Shown: one piece after another, positions 1 to 5,953 of the stretch
Layout: each line of letters starts with the position of its first letter
Position numbering within the stretch: the first letter of the stretch is position 1
Position numbers and translations under genes: made by a program
The notes under the pieces: model-generated
Seen by the model: only the letters and a program-made list of their open reading frames with translations
Database searches by the model: none
What the model was told of the DNA's origin: nothing
NCBI GenBank assembly: GCA_016191795.1
Contig: JACPVK010000173.1
Coordinates: forward strand, 1-8,158
Origin: Gammaproteobacteria bacterium
GTDB taxonomy: Bacteria > Pseudomonadota > Gammaproteobacteria > SZUA-229
DNA: 8,158 nucleotides
Direction of reading: 5' to 3'

Positions 1-1647
1 ATTAAAGATGTCAGAAAACGTTATAAAACATTGCCGGAAGTCGCCAATTATCTCAAGGGCGTGCAGGATGATGTGCTGGATCATCTGGAAGACTTTACCG
101 ATACCGATGACGAAACCGAACACGACACGTCGAAGTCTGATAATGCACTGCAACGCTACCAGGTAAATTTGCTGGTCGATCGCAGTCATCAACAGGGTGC
201 GCCGGTTATTTATCTGGATAATCCAACCTATCACAATCTGGTTGGCCGTATCGAATATGAAAACCGCAGTGCCGGCCCCAATACCAACTTCACGTTGATC
301 AAGGCAGGCGCCTTGCTGGAAGCCAACGAAGGTTATTTGATACTCGACGCACACAAGATTCTCACCATGCCTTATGCCTGGGATGCATTAAAGCGGGCGC
401 TCTATGCCAAAAAAGTAAAAATTGAATCGCTAGACCAGATGCTCAGTACCGACACCATGATTACACTGGAGCCGGAACCGATTCCGCTTAAAACCAAAGT
501 CTTGCTGTTGGGTAATCGCGAAACCTATTATTTGTTACACGAAATGGATCCGGATTTTCCCGAGCTATTCAAGGTGGAAGCCGATTTTGATGAAGAGATT
601 GAGCGCAGCCAGGACAATATGCTGCAATATGCGCGACTGATTGCTTCACGCGCACGCAAGTTCGGTCTCAAGGCACTCACCGCCGATGCCGTGGCACGCA
701 TTATTGAATTTGGCTCACGTATGGCAGAGAACGCCGGCCGATTATCCACCCGGTTACGCACCATTGATGATTTGTTAATTGAAACCCAATACTGGGCAAT
801 GCAGGCAGCACACACTCACATCACGGCAGAAGATGTTCAACAGGCGATCAATGCGCAAATTGGCCGTACCGAACGCATACAAAAACTGATACAGCAGGAT
901 ATTCAAAATGGCGTGTTATTAATTGATACCGATGGCGAAGCCATAGGTCAGATTAACGGGCTGTCGGTGTTTGAAGTCGGCAAATACGGTTTTGGTCAAC
1001 CATCGCGCATCACGGCCACCGTACACCTGGGTGATGGCAAAATAATCAACATCGAACGCGAAGTCGACTTGAGTGGTTCCATACACGATAAAGGCGTACT
1101 GATACTCTCGGCACTACTTGCCAGCCGCTACACGCGTGATACACCCTTATCTTTTTCTGCCAGCATCACCTTTGAGCAATCCTATGGGCGTATCGATGGT
1201 GACAGTGCCTCACTGGCTGAATTGTGTGTATTGATATCTGCCCTCACCAACATACCCTTGAAACAATCCTTTGCCATCACCGGCTCCATTAACCAGCAAG
1301 GCTTTGTTCAGGCCATTGGTGGTGTCAATGAAAAGATTGAGGGCTTTTTTGATATTTGTCGGCATCGCGGGCTCAATGGCACCCAGGGATGCATTATTCC
1401 CGACATCAATGTGAATAACCTGGTGTTACGCCAGGACGTGGTGGATGCCATTGCCGAGGGTACATTCCATATCTATCCGGTCAGGCAGTATCAGGAGGCT
1501 CTGGAAATCCTTACCGGTTTACCCGCCGGTGAAGAGCTGGCCGATGGCGGATTTGAAAAAGACAGTATTAATGACCGGTTGATGAAAAAGCTTTGCCAGT
1601 TCGCCCGTCAAAAACACAAAATCAGCCAAATGACGGAACCCAAATGA
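1..1647 (+). CDS. Lon-family ATP-dependent protease (AAA_32 + Lon_C type), 5'-truncated by the window edge
   Basis: This is a cytoplasmic ATP-dependent serine protease of the LonB/YcbZ-like group (COG1067). The frame is open from base 1, so the gene starts upstream; the first TTG at 31 is internal. 548 residues are visible, numbered here from base 1. The ATPase part shows a Walker-B-like stretch GYLILDAH (111-118), a sensor-1-like segment LLLGNRETYYLL and a sensor-2-like region AGRLSTRLRTIDDLL (245-258) followed by ETQYWA. The Walker A motif must lie outside the window. The proteolytic domain spans about 301-510. It carries the catalytic serine S402 in DGDSAS and lysine K445 in GGVNEKIEG. Their spacing of 43 residues equals that of S679 and K722 in E. 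coli Lon. This is not classical Lon, because the middle region is of the AAA_32 kind. The tail ends in MTEPK inside a short duplication (1626-1652). I see no hairpin terminator directly after the stop. Confidence 0.93.
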   Translation: MKDVRKRYKTLPEVANYLKGVQDDVLDHLEDFTDTDDETEHDTSKSDNALQRYQVNLLVDRSHQQGAPVIYLDNPTYHNLVGRIEYENRSAGPNTNFTLIKAGALLEANEGYLILDAHKILTMPYAWDALKRALYAKKVKIESLDQMLSTDTMITLEPEPIPLKTKVLLLGNRETYYLLHEMDPDFPELFKVEADFDEEIERSQDNMLQYARLIASRARKFGLKALTADAVARIIEFGSRMAENAGRLSTRLRTIDDLLIETQYWAMQAAHTHITAEDVQQAINAQIGRTERIQKLIQQDIQNGVLLIDTDGEAIGQINGLSVFEVGKYGFGQPSRITATVHLGDGKIINIEREVDLSGSIHDKGVLILSALLASRYTRDTPLSFSASITFEQSYGRIDGDSASLAELCVLISALTNIPLKQSFAITGSINQQGFVQAIGGVNEKIEGFFDICRHRGLNGTQGCIIPDINVNNLVLRQDVVDAIAEGTFHIYPVRQYQEALEILTGLPAGEELADGGFEKDSINDRLMKKLCQFARQKHKISQMTEPK

Positions 1648-1652
1648 CCGAA
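1626..1652 (+). repeat. 14-bp-period tandem duplication across the lon stop codon
   Basis: The 13-mer CCAAATGACGGAA (1626-1638) recurs as CCAAATGACCGAA (1640-1652) with one mismatch and a period of 14 bp. Since 14 is not a multiple of three, the two copies are read in different frames. The first gives in-frame Met-Thr-Glu near the protease C-terminus. The second supplies the protease TGA stop and an overlapping ATG that again begins Met-Thr-Glu. Confidence 0.75.
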
Positions 1653-1703
1653 TTTGAGAAACTGGGCGTCCTGGACAGTTTGCGCGTCCTCACAACTGAA
1701 TAA
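1644..1703 (+). CDS. Possible 19-residue ORF overlapping the protease stop (ATGA), or its displaced C-terminal tail
   Basis: An ATG at 1644 overlaps the protease TGA as ATGA and opens a 19-codon frame ending in TAA at 1701-1703. The peptide begins MTEFEKLGVLD. I do not recognise it. ATGA overlaps often mark translational coupling, but this start lies inside a 14-bp duplication. Removing one repeat copy would join this frame to the protease, giving a longer C-terminal tail. It may therefore be a remnant of the protease's own end and not a separate gene. No separate Shine-Dalgarno is evident. Confidence 0.2.
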   Translation: MTEFEKLGVLDSLRVLTTE

Positions 1704-1730
1704 AAAAAGCAATATGTTGGCAGATAGCTG

Positions 1731-1788
1731 TTGCAAAAAAATATTTACCCCTTATCCTATTGGCCTGGCGTCTCGCCAACTGTAATAT
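1731..1788 (+). promoter_or_regulatory. Candidate sigma-70 promoter region for the small lipoprotein gene
   Basis: Two overlapping candidates are visible. The first is TTGCAA (1731-1736), 16 bp, TATCCT (1753-1758). The second is TTGGCC (1760-1765), 17 bp, TAATAT (1783-1788). Each hexamer matches consensus at four of six positions. The upstream part is A-rich. A small hairpin TGGCG-TCT-CGCCA (1766-1778) would lie in the leader if the first promoter is used. The 197-bp spacer 1648-1844 holds nothing else that I recognise apart from the tiny ORF at its start. Confidence 0.35.
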
Positions 1789-1834
1789 TTCGCGCGCCAC
1801 AGTTCTCCCCTTTTCTGTGGCTCCCTAACTTTTT

Positions 1835-1838
1835 GAGG
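1835..1838 (+). promoter_or_regulatory. Ribosome binding site of the small lipoprotein gene
   Basis: GAGG lies six bases before the ATG at 1845. It decides the start: the same frame is open further upstream from 1731, but the stretch before 1845 has no comparable site, and the product from 1845 begins directly with a lipoprotein signal peptide. Confidence 0.75.
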
Positions 1839-1844
1839 TTACAT

Positions 1845-2060
1845 ATGAACATGATCAAGACTCTGGCTCTGGCCGCTGTTATCGCTATGATGGCTGCTGC
1901 TTGCGAAAAACAAGCTACTGAAGAAGCTGCTGCTCCTGCTGTAGAAGAAACTCCTGTTGCTGAAGCTGCTGCTCCTGTAGAAGCTGCTCCTGCTACAGAC
2001 GCAGCTGCTCCTATGGAAGCTGCTCCTGCTACAGACGGCGCTGCTCCTGCTGCACAATAA
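1845..2060 (+). CDS. Small Ala/Pro/Glu-rich lipoprotein, 71 residues, unknown function
   Basis: The protein begins with a lipoprotein signal peptide. There is a Lys at position 5, a hydrophobic core about 7-16, and a lipobox-like MAAAC with the candidate lipidated cysteine at C20. The -3 residue is Ala, which is allowed but weaker than Leu. Residue +2 is Glu, not the Asp that retains lipoproteins in the inner membrane, so outer-membrane sorting is possible. The mature 52 residues are almost only Ala, Pro, Glu, Thr, Val and Asp, acidic and low in complexity, with a 12-residue tandem repeat (residues 45-68) and no folded domain visible. Alanine codons are heavily biased to GCT, and with the good GAGG site and strong terminator this suggests high expression of a single-gene transcript. 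I do not recognise a named family. It could be a flexible envelope spacer or a secreted filler peptide; that is inference. Confidence 0.85.
   Translation: MNMIKTLALAAVIAMMAAACEKQATEEAAAPAVEETPVAEAAAPVEAAPATDAAAPMEAAPATDGAAPAAQ
1977..2048 (+). repeat. 36-bp tandem repeat (two copies) inside the lipoprotein gene
   Basis: Copies at 1977-2012 and 2013-2048 encode VEAAPATDAAAP and MEAAPATDGAAP. The central block from GAAGCTGCT to ACAGAC is identical at DNA level, and the differences are at the first codon and the ninth codon. The unit is a multiple of three, so copy-number change would keep the frame. Upstream residues (AEAAAP, EEAAAP) look like older, decayed versions of the same motif. Confidence 0.85.
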
Positions 2061-2082
2061 TTTGTCAGTTGGTCAGTAACAG

Positions 2083-2108
2083 AAAAGCCACCGCAAGGTG
2101 GCTTTTTT
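2083..2108. terminator. Rho-independent terminator, probably bidirectional
   Basis: Perfect stem AAAAGCCACC (2083-2092) / GGTGGCTTTT (2097-2106) closed by a GCAA tetraloop, followed by T's to 2108. It sits 22 bp after the lipoprotein stop. On the minus strand the same stem is preceded by six A's and followed by TTTT, so it can also end transcripts of the convergent cNMP-rhodanese gene, whose stop is at 2128. Confidence 0.9.
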
Positions 2109-2111
2109 ATT

Positions 2112-2126
2112 GCCTGTCAAACAGGC
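2112..2126 (-). other. Short hairpin just after the cNMP-rhodanese stop codon
   Basis: On the minus strand GCCTGT-TTG-ACAGGC forms a 6-bp stem with a 3-base loop, starting one base after the TGA. It has no T-run of its own and is followed by the larger shared terminator. It may help protect the 3' end of the transcript, or it may be chance. Confidence 0.3.
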
Positions 2127-2127
2127 C

Positions 2128-3183
2128 TCACACCGTCGCCACGTCATACTCCCAGTCACGCAGGCCACCCAGCAGCGACACCACATCGTACTGATTCTGG
2201 GTCAGCACCAGTGCCGCCACGGCGGCCCGGCTGCCACCATGGCAGTACACAACGTATTTTTGTTTTCTGTCGAGTTCACTGATACGGTTACGCAGCTCAA
2301 ACAGCGGGATCAATTTGGCACCGGGAATATGCCCTTCATCGAATTCCTCGGGATAGCGAACATCAATCGGCACATAACCGGTTTCCAGCATAGACTTCAC
2401 AACCTTCTGGTTGGCGGTCTTGATCAGCGGATTACTCACCAGTTCTTCAAAATCTTTCTTGTTCAGTACTGACAAAGTGCTGTCTTCCCGCATCACGACT
2501 GTCTCGGAGCGGGTGGCGCCTGAAATCAGCGCGTCACAGCCAAACGCATCGCCCGCCTTGAGCTCGGCAATCTTTTTTGGCTTGCTGTCATAAACCCCGG
2601 TCTGCATGACATCGGCAGAACCCCGGGTGATGATGTAGTACGAATTGCCTTCTTCACCCTGCTTGACGGCTGATTCCCCTTTTTTGAGCTGTACTGTTTT
2701 CATCCGGGCAAAAGCCATTTCAACCAGTTCAAGCGGCATACGCCGGAAAACCAGCGAATTCCTGACCTGTTCCATCTGTTCAGCCAGACCTTCATTGGTA
2801 TCTTCCATCATATGAATCATTTCATCCCATGAAATGAGGTCATCCAGCATGCTGCGATCAGCGTGGCAAATGATGGTATTACTGCGGGCGACGATAGTGC
2901 TGGTCGCAGGCATGGATTGCAGGATGATGGGTGCCTTACGGGTTTCTTCCGGCCCTTTGACGTGACGCACGTCGCCATGGGTGATCACATTCAGGGAGCC
3001 TTCGATGACATACAGATAATCTTTGCCACGACCGCCGGTAATTTGAAAAATTTCGCCTTCACGCATCTCGATAAAGCGAACAACATTGACGACCTCTGTA
3101 ATACGTTCCCTGGACAACAGGGTGAACGGCATGTAATTGGAAGTAAGACTATCCAGTACTTTTTCCATCTTGATGCTAATCAT
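2128..3183 (-). CDS. Two cyclic-nucleotide-binding-like domains fused to a C-terminal rhodanese domain
   Basis: The protein has 351 residues, no signal peptide and no membrane segment, so it is cytoplasmic. Residues about 15-130 form a first, weakly conserved cNMP-type barrel without a recognisable phosphate-binding cassette. Residues about 145-255 form a second one with LKKGE, GDAFG and a cassette at 213-229. In that cassette Arg225 is kept but the usual FGE glutamate is Cys216, so cyclic-nucleotide binding is doubtful. Residues about 268-351 are a rhodanese domain with DVRYPEEF (274-281), GHIPGA and the active loop CHGGSR (314-319). The catalytic Cys314 is intact, so sulfurtransferase or persulfide chemistry is plausible. 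There is no helix-turn-helix, so it is not a CRP-type regulator. The gene stands 86 nt after tpm with its own ribosome binding site. The fold assignments are firm; ligand, sulfur donor and biological role are unknown. Confidence 0.9.
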   Translation of the reverse strand: MISIKMEKVLDSLTSNYMPFTLLSRERITEVVNVVRFIEMREGEIFQITGGRGKDYLYVIEGSLNVITHGDVRHVKGPEETRKAPIILQSMPATSTIVARSNTIICHADRSMLDDLISWDEMIHMMEDTNEGLAEQMEQVRNSLVFRRMPLELVEMAFARMKTVQLKKGESAVKQGEEGNSYYIITRGSADVMQTGVYDSKPKKIAELKAGDAFGCDALISGATRSETVVMREDSTLSVLNKKDFEELVSNPLIKTANQKVVKSMLETGYVPIDVRYPEEFDEGHIPGAKLIPLFELRNRISELDRKQKYVVYCHGGSRAAVAALVLTQNQYDVVSLLGGLRDWEYDVATV

Positions 3184-3189
3184 AAATAA

Positions 3190-3193
3190 CCTC
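3190..3193 (-). promoter_or_regulatory. Ribosome binding site of the cNMP-rhodanese gene
   Basis: On the minus strand TGAGGT lies with its GAGG core six bases before the ATG at 3183. It favours this start over the internal Met at codon 6. Confidence 0.75.
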
Positions 3194-3227
3194 AGGGGGA
3201 GTAAGGATGAAGATAACCAGTTCCTTT

Positions 3228-3258
3228 AGTATCTAGTTGAGTTAATTGTCTGATTCAA
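3228..3258 (-). promoter_or_regulatory. Candidate promoter for the cNMP-rhodanese gene
   Basis: In the 86-bp gap after tpm the minus strand reads TTGAAT (3258-3253), then 17 bp, then TAGATA (3235-3230). A GATACT overlapping the second hexamer (3233-3228) is an alternative -10 with a 19-bp spacer. Matches to consensus are only moderate. No terminator hairpin follows the tpm stop, so read-through from the lapB-pyrF-tpm unit is equally possible. Confidence 0.3.
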
Positions 3259-3269
3259 GCCAGGGAGGG

Positions 3270-3926
3270 TTATTTCGGCTGTAGTAGATACACCGTTTCA
3301 AGCAGGGACTCCAGGCCGCGTTGCGCGAATCTGGGTTGTTCCGGAAGTATATTTGTCTGCTGTAACAGGCGAATTTCATAACACTTGCCATACAAGTCTC
3401 TCACTTCAGTTTCAGATACTGAAAATGGTGGACCTGACATAGTTGATTGATTGTATGTCAGCGTGATTAACAACATCACAGCATCTTGCGGCAGCAGCTC
3501 AATGAGTTTTGCCACATAACGTTTTCGCATCGCTTCCGGTAGTGCGATCAGGGCCGCGCGATCATACACGGCAGCCACATCGGCCAGCATGGATGATGGC
3601 AGATCAAAGAAGTCACCGTGTAACAGATGGATTTCATCTGACCTGTAGGAATGCAATACCGGATCAGGTAAATGTTTAACCGGTAACTTGTGCTCGGTGA
3701 AAAATGACTGTATTGCCAGCTCACTGCACTCAATACCCGTCACATAATGACCGGCGCGCTGTAACCACAGCAAATCCAGAGATTTGCCACACATGGGCAC
3801 AAACACGTGTGAACCCCGGGGTAAATTTAATGCAGAGTGGTATTTAACGAGTAAAGGGTTGACTTCATCCAGGTGAAAACCAATCTGGTTTTCCTGCCAG
3901 CGTTGTTTCCAGAAATCAATTTCCAT
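3270..3926 (-). CDS. tpm: Thiopurine S-methyltransferase family protein
   Basis: A SAM-dependent methyltransferase of the bacterial TPMT family, 218 residues, the usual full length. The N-terminus FWKQRWQENQIGFH is characteristic of the family. The SAM-binding motif lies at about 42-54 (FVPMCGKSLDLLWL), followed by GHYVTGIECSELA (59-71) and an acidic GDFFDL (104-109). A family-typical AAVYDRAALIALP spans 118-130. In pseudomonads, members methylate thiols and can convert selenium and tellurium oxyanions to volatile methylated forms; the natural substrate is unsettled. The start ATG lies 2 nt after the pyrF stop (TAA CC ATG) with no clear Shine-Dalgarno, so translation is probably coupled to pyrF. 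In E. coli the gene after pyrF is yciH, so this is a lineage-specific partner. No terminator is visible after it. Confidence 0.92.
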   Translation of the reverse strand: MEIDFWKQRWQENQIGFHLDEVNPLLVKYHSALNLPRGSHVFVPMCGKSLDLLWLQRAGHYVTGIECSELAIQSFFTEHKLPVKHLPDPVLHSYRSDEIHLLHGDFFDLPSSMLADVAAVYDRAALIALPEAMRKRYVAKLIELLPQDAVMLLITLTYNQSTMSGPPFSVSETEVRDLYGKCYEIRLLQQTNILPEQPRFAQRGLESLLETVYLLQPK

Positions 3927-3928
3927 GG

Positions 3929-4621
3929 TTAGCTGATATCGGCGATGATATTACGTAATACCGCTACCGGATTGTCAGCTTGCGTAATCGGCCTGCCAAT
4001 CACCAGATAACTGGCACCCGATTGCATGGCCGCACGGGGCGTCATGATACGTCGCTGATCGTCCGCTGCTGAATCAGCCAGGCGAATACCGGGGGTGACC
4101 AGTATAAAATCTTTTCCCAGTTGCTGGCGCATGCCTGCTGCTTCCTGCGCTGAACAAACAATACCATCGAGCCCGGCATTTTTTGACAGCACAGCTAAAG
4201 ATAGTGCCAGTTCGGCCGGTGAACGTTTAATACCCAGATCGGCGAGATCATCTCCGGACATGCTGGTTAATACCGTGACGGCAATTAACAACGGCGGCTG
4301 AGATTTTTTTGCCAGTGCTTCTGCTGCGGCCAGCATCATGCGTCGACCACCCAGGGCGTGCACATTAATCATCCACACACCCAGATCAGCCGCGGCCGCA
4401 CAGGCTGCCGCCACTGTATTGGGTATGTCGTGATACTTGAGATCAAGAAACACCTGAAAACCACGGGCCTGTAATTTTTCAATGAATACCGGTCCAAAAC
4501 GGGTAAACATTTCCTTGCCAACCTTGAGGCGGCACATGGCCGGATCGAGTTGCGCCACCAGTTCGATAGCCTGTTGTTGTTGTGGATAATCCAGTGCCAC
4601 TAAAATCTTTGGATCATTCAT
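3929..4621 (-). CDS. pyrF: Orotidine 5'-phosphate decarboxylase
   Basis: Catalyses the last step of de novo UMP synthesis, decarboxylating OMP in the cytoplasm, normally as a homodimeric TIM barrel. The protein has 230 residues, slightly shorter than the E. coli enzyme. The class I signature DLKYHDIPNTV is at 60-70 and contains the catalytic Asp60, Lys62 and Asp65. Asp11 (ALDYP) and Lys33 (RLKVGKE) complete the expected charged active-site network. The phosphate-binding end is VTPGIR (175-180) and VIGRPIT (207-213). The ATG start at 4621 overlaps the end of lapB by 8 nt, as in a coupled operon, and the nearest SD-like bases (GGG) are weak. lapB followed by pyrF is a conserved gammaproteobacterial pair. 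All key residues are present, so it should be active. Confidence 0.97.
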   Translation of the reverse strand: MNDPKILVALDYPQQQQAIELVAQLDPAMCRLKVGKEMFTRFGPVFIEKLQARGFQVFLDLKYHDIPNTVAAACAAAADLGVWMINVHALGGRRMMLAAAEALAKKSQPPLLIAVTVLTSMSGDDLADLGIKRSPAELALSLAVLSKNAGLDGIVCSAQEAAGMRQQLGKDFILVTPGIRLADSAADDQRRIMTPRAAMQSGASYLVIGRPITQADNPVAVLRNIIADIS

Positions 4622-5807
4622 ACATTAACCCGGTTTTATTATTAATAATTCTGGGGCGCATACCGCTCCAGGTCTGACATCCCGGACATAACCAGTAGTG
4701 AGTATTGGCGGCATAGCCACATTTATGACATTGGTACATGGGTTGTTTTTTTAACAGGTTTTTAACTATTTGCGGCATGAAATTCTGCGCCGTATCATCT
4801 TCAGTCGTTTTCAGCTCGAGCAAGGTATTCATGCCATCCAGCGTTGGATTAACCAGCATGCGCGCCGATAAATATTCGACTGCGGAAGATTTGTCATACG
4901 CTTCGTAAATAAGCCTGGCCAAAGCCGATGCCAGGTCGAGCTTTTCTGTTCGATTCTCAACACCGCGCAAATAGGCAATAAGTGTTTTCAGATCTGATTG
5001 CTCTCTGTAGCATTCCGCCAGCTTATCTATAACCAGTGGGATGTAAACGCTGTTCTGTTGCTCTACCTGTTGTAACAAGATAATCGCTTTCTGGTATTGC
5101 CTGTCCTGTATGGCTATCTCACCCAAAATAATCGATGCGCGAACACATCCGGGATCGACAGACAAGGCTTGAGCAGCCAGTGCTTCAGCATCACTGCGGT
5201 TGTTTTGCTTTAATAATTTCTCGCTTAACGAACAATGAAATTGTGCGATCAGGGGACGCTCATCCTTTTTGCACAATTTCTGGTATTCCCAACCGGTATC
5301 GATCGCTGCGCGCCACTCCTGTTCTTTTTGATAAATATCCATCAGATAATGCAAGGCATCGCAGGCATAGACATCATCTTTAGCGATATCGGTAAACAAG
5401 CCTTCGGCACGGTCCAGCCAACCGGCCAGCAAATAGTCGCGACCGAGCTCGAGCAATATTTTTGATTTGTATTCGGCAGGCAGAGAAGGTCGTGACAATA
5501 AATCGTGATGCAATTTAATGGCCTTGTCTATTTCACCCTTGCGGCGAAATATATTGCCCAGGGCCAGGCCGGTATCGATGGTTTTCCAGTCGGCTTCGAC
5601 CAGCTGTAAAAAAATCTCCAGCGCCTTGTCCTGTTCATCATTGAGCAGGTAATTAAGACCCTGAAAATAATCATGGGAAAACCGCAGATGTCGTTTTCGG
5701 TAACGATTTTTGTAACGCGATGACAGCCATTGAACAAACAACCACAGAATGACCAGTAACAGTGCCCACTGCCAGAGCAAGAAGTTGCTTAAGAAGGAAA
5801 AATCCAC
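4614..5807 (-). CDS. lapB: LPS assembly protein B: membrane-anchored TPR protein with zinc-binding C-terminus
   Basis: LapB (YciM) is an inner-membrane-anchored cytoplasmic TPR protein that in E. coli brings the LPS-synthesis enzyme LpxC to the protease FtsH and so limits LPS output. Here it has 397 residues, close to the E. coli length. A single Trp- and Leu-rich transmembrane helix lies at about 9-28, followed by a basic stretch RYKNRYRKRH (31-40). TPR-type helical repeats fill about 45-345 (for example ALGNIFRRKGEIDKAIKLH). The C-terminal rubredoxin-like zinc site has Cys360, Cys363, Cys374 and Cys377. The start is GTG at 5807; the frame stays open upstream to a stop at 5919-5921, but I find no ATG or GTG start there. 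A GGGG about nine bases before the GTG is a fair ribosome binding site. pyrF overlaps its 3' end by 8 nt. The usual upstream partner lapA is absent. Confidence 0.95.
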   Translation of the reverse strand: MDFSFLSNFLLWQWALLLVILWLFVQWLSSRYKNRYRKRHLRFSHDYFQGLNYLLNDEQDKALEIFLQLVEADWKTIDTGLALGNIFRRKGEIDKAIKLHHDLLSRPSLPAEYKSKILLELGRDYLLAGWLDRAEGLFTDIAKDDVYACDALHYLMDIYQKEQEWRAAIDTGWEYQKLCKKDERPLIAQFHCSLSEKLLKQNNRSDAEALAAQALSVDPGCVRASIILGEIAIQDRQYQKAIILLQQVEQQNSVYIPLVIDKLAECYREQSDLKTLIAYLRGVENRTEKLDLASALARLIYEAYDKSSAVEYLSARMLVNPTLDGMNTLLELKTTEDDTAQNFMPQIVKNLLKKQPMYQCHKCGYAANTHYWLCPGCQTWSGMRPRIINNKTGLMYE

Positions 5808-5843
5808 TGTTATCTGCCCCGTGTCAGTTGGGTGTAGTGACAG

Positions 5844-5852
5844 AATATACCA
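5844..5852 (-). promoter_or_regulatory. Candidate extended -10 promoter for lapB-pyrF-tpm
   Basis: In the 146-bp gap after ihfB the minus strand reads TGGTATATT (5852-5844), an extended -10 element of the TGnTATAAT kind. No good -35 lies 17 bp upstream, which such promoters can lack. Transcription would start near 5837, leaving a leader of about 30 nt that contains the GGGG ribosome binding site. The rest of the gap shows no gene and no terminator. Confidence 0.35.
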
Positions 5853-5953
5853 GTGAGTGCTGTGTGGGTGTTGAACAAGACATGTCCTGATATATACCGG
5901 ATCATCGTGGTATTCCGTTTAAACCGGTTAGCATGGCAGGACGAAATCAGAGA

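Noticed and set aside
31..33. TTG as the start of the Lon-family gene
   Set aside because: The frame is open and protein-like back to base 1, there is no ribosome binding site, and the ATPase domain would lack its Walker A half. The gene is cut by the window edge.
1664..1691. GCGTCCT direct repeat as a terminator after the Lon-family gene
   Set aside because: The two copies are direct, not inverted, so they do not form a stem.
1839..2057. A 72-codon minus-strand frame opposite the lipoprotein gene
   Set aside because: Ser/Arg/Phe-rich product of reading GCT and GAA repeats backwards. The plus-strand frame has a lipobox, ribosome binding site and terminator.
2128..3183. CRP/FNR-type transcription regulator
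   Set aside because: There are cNMP-like domains, but the C-terminus is a rhodanese domain and no helix-turn-helix is present.
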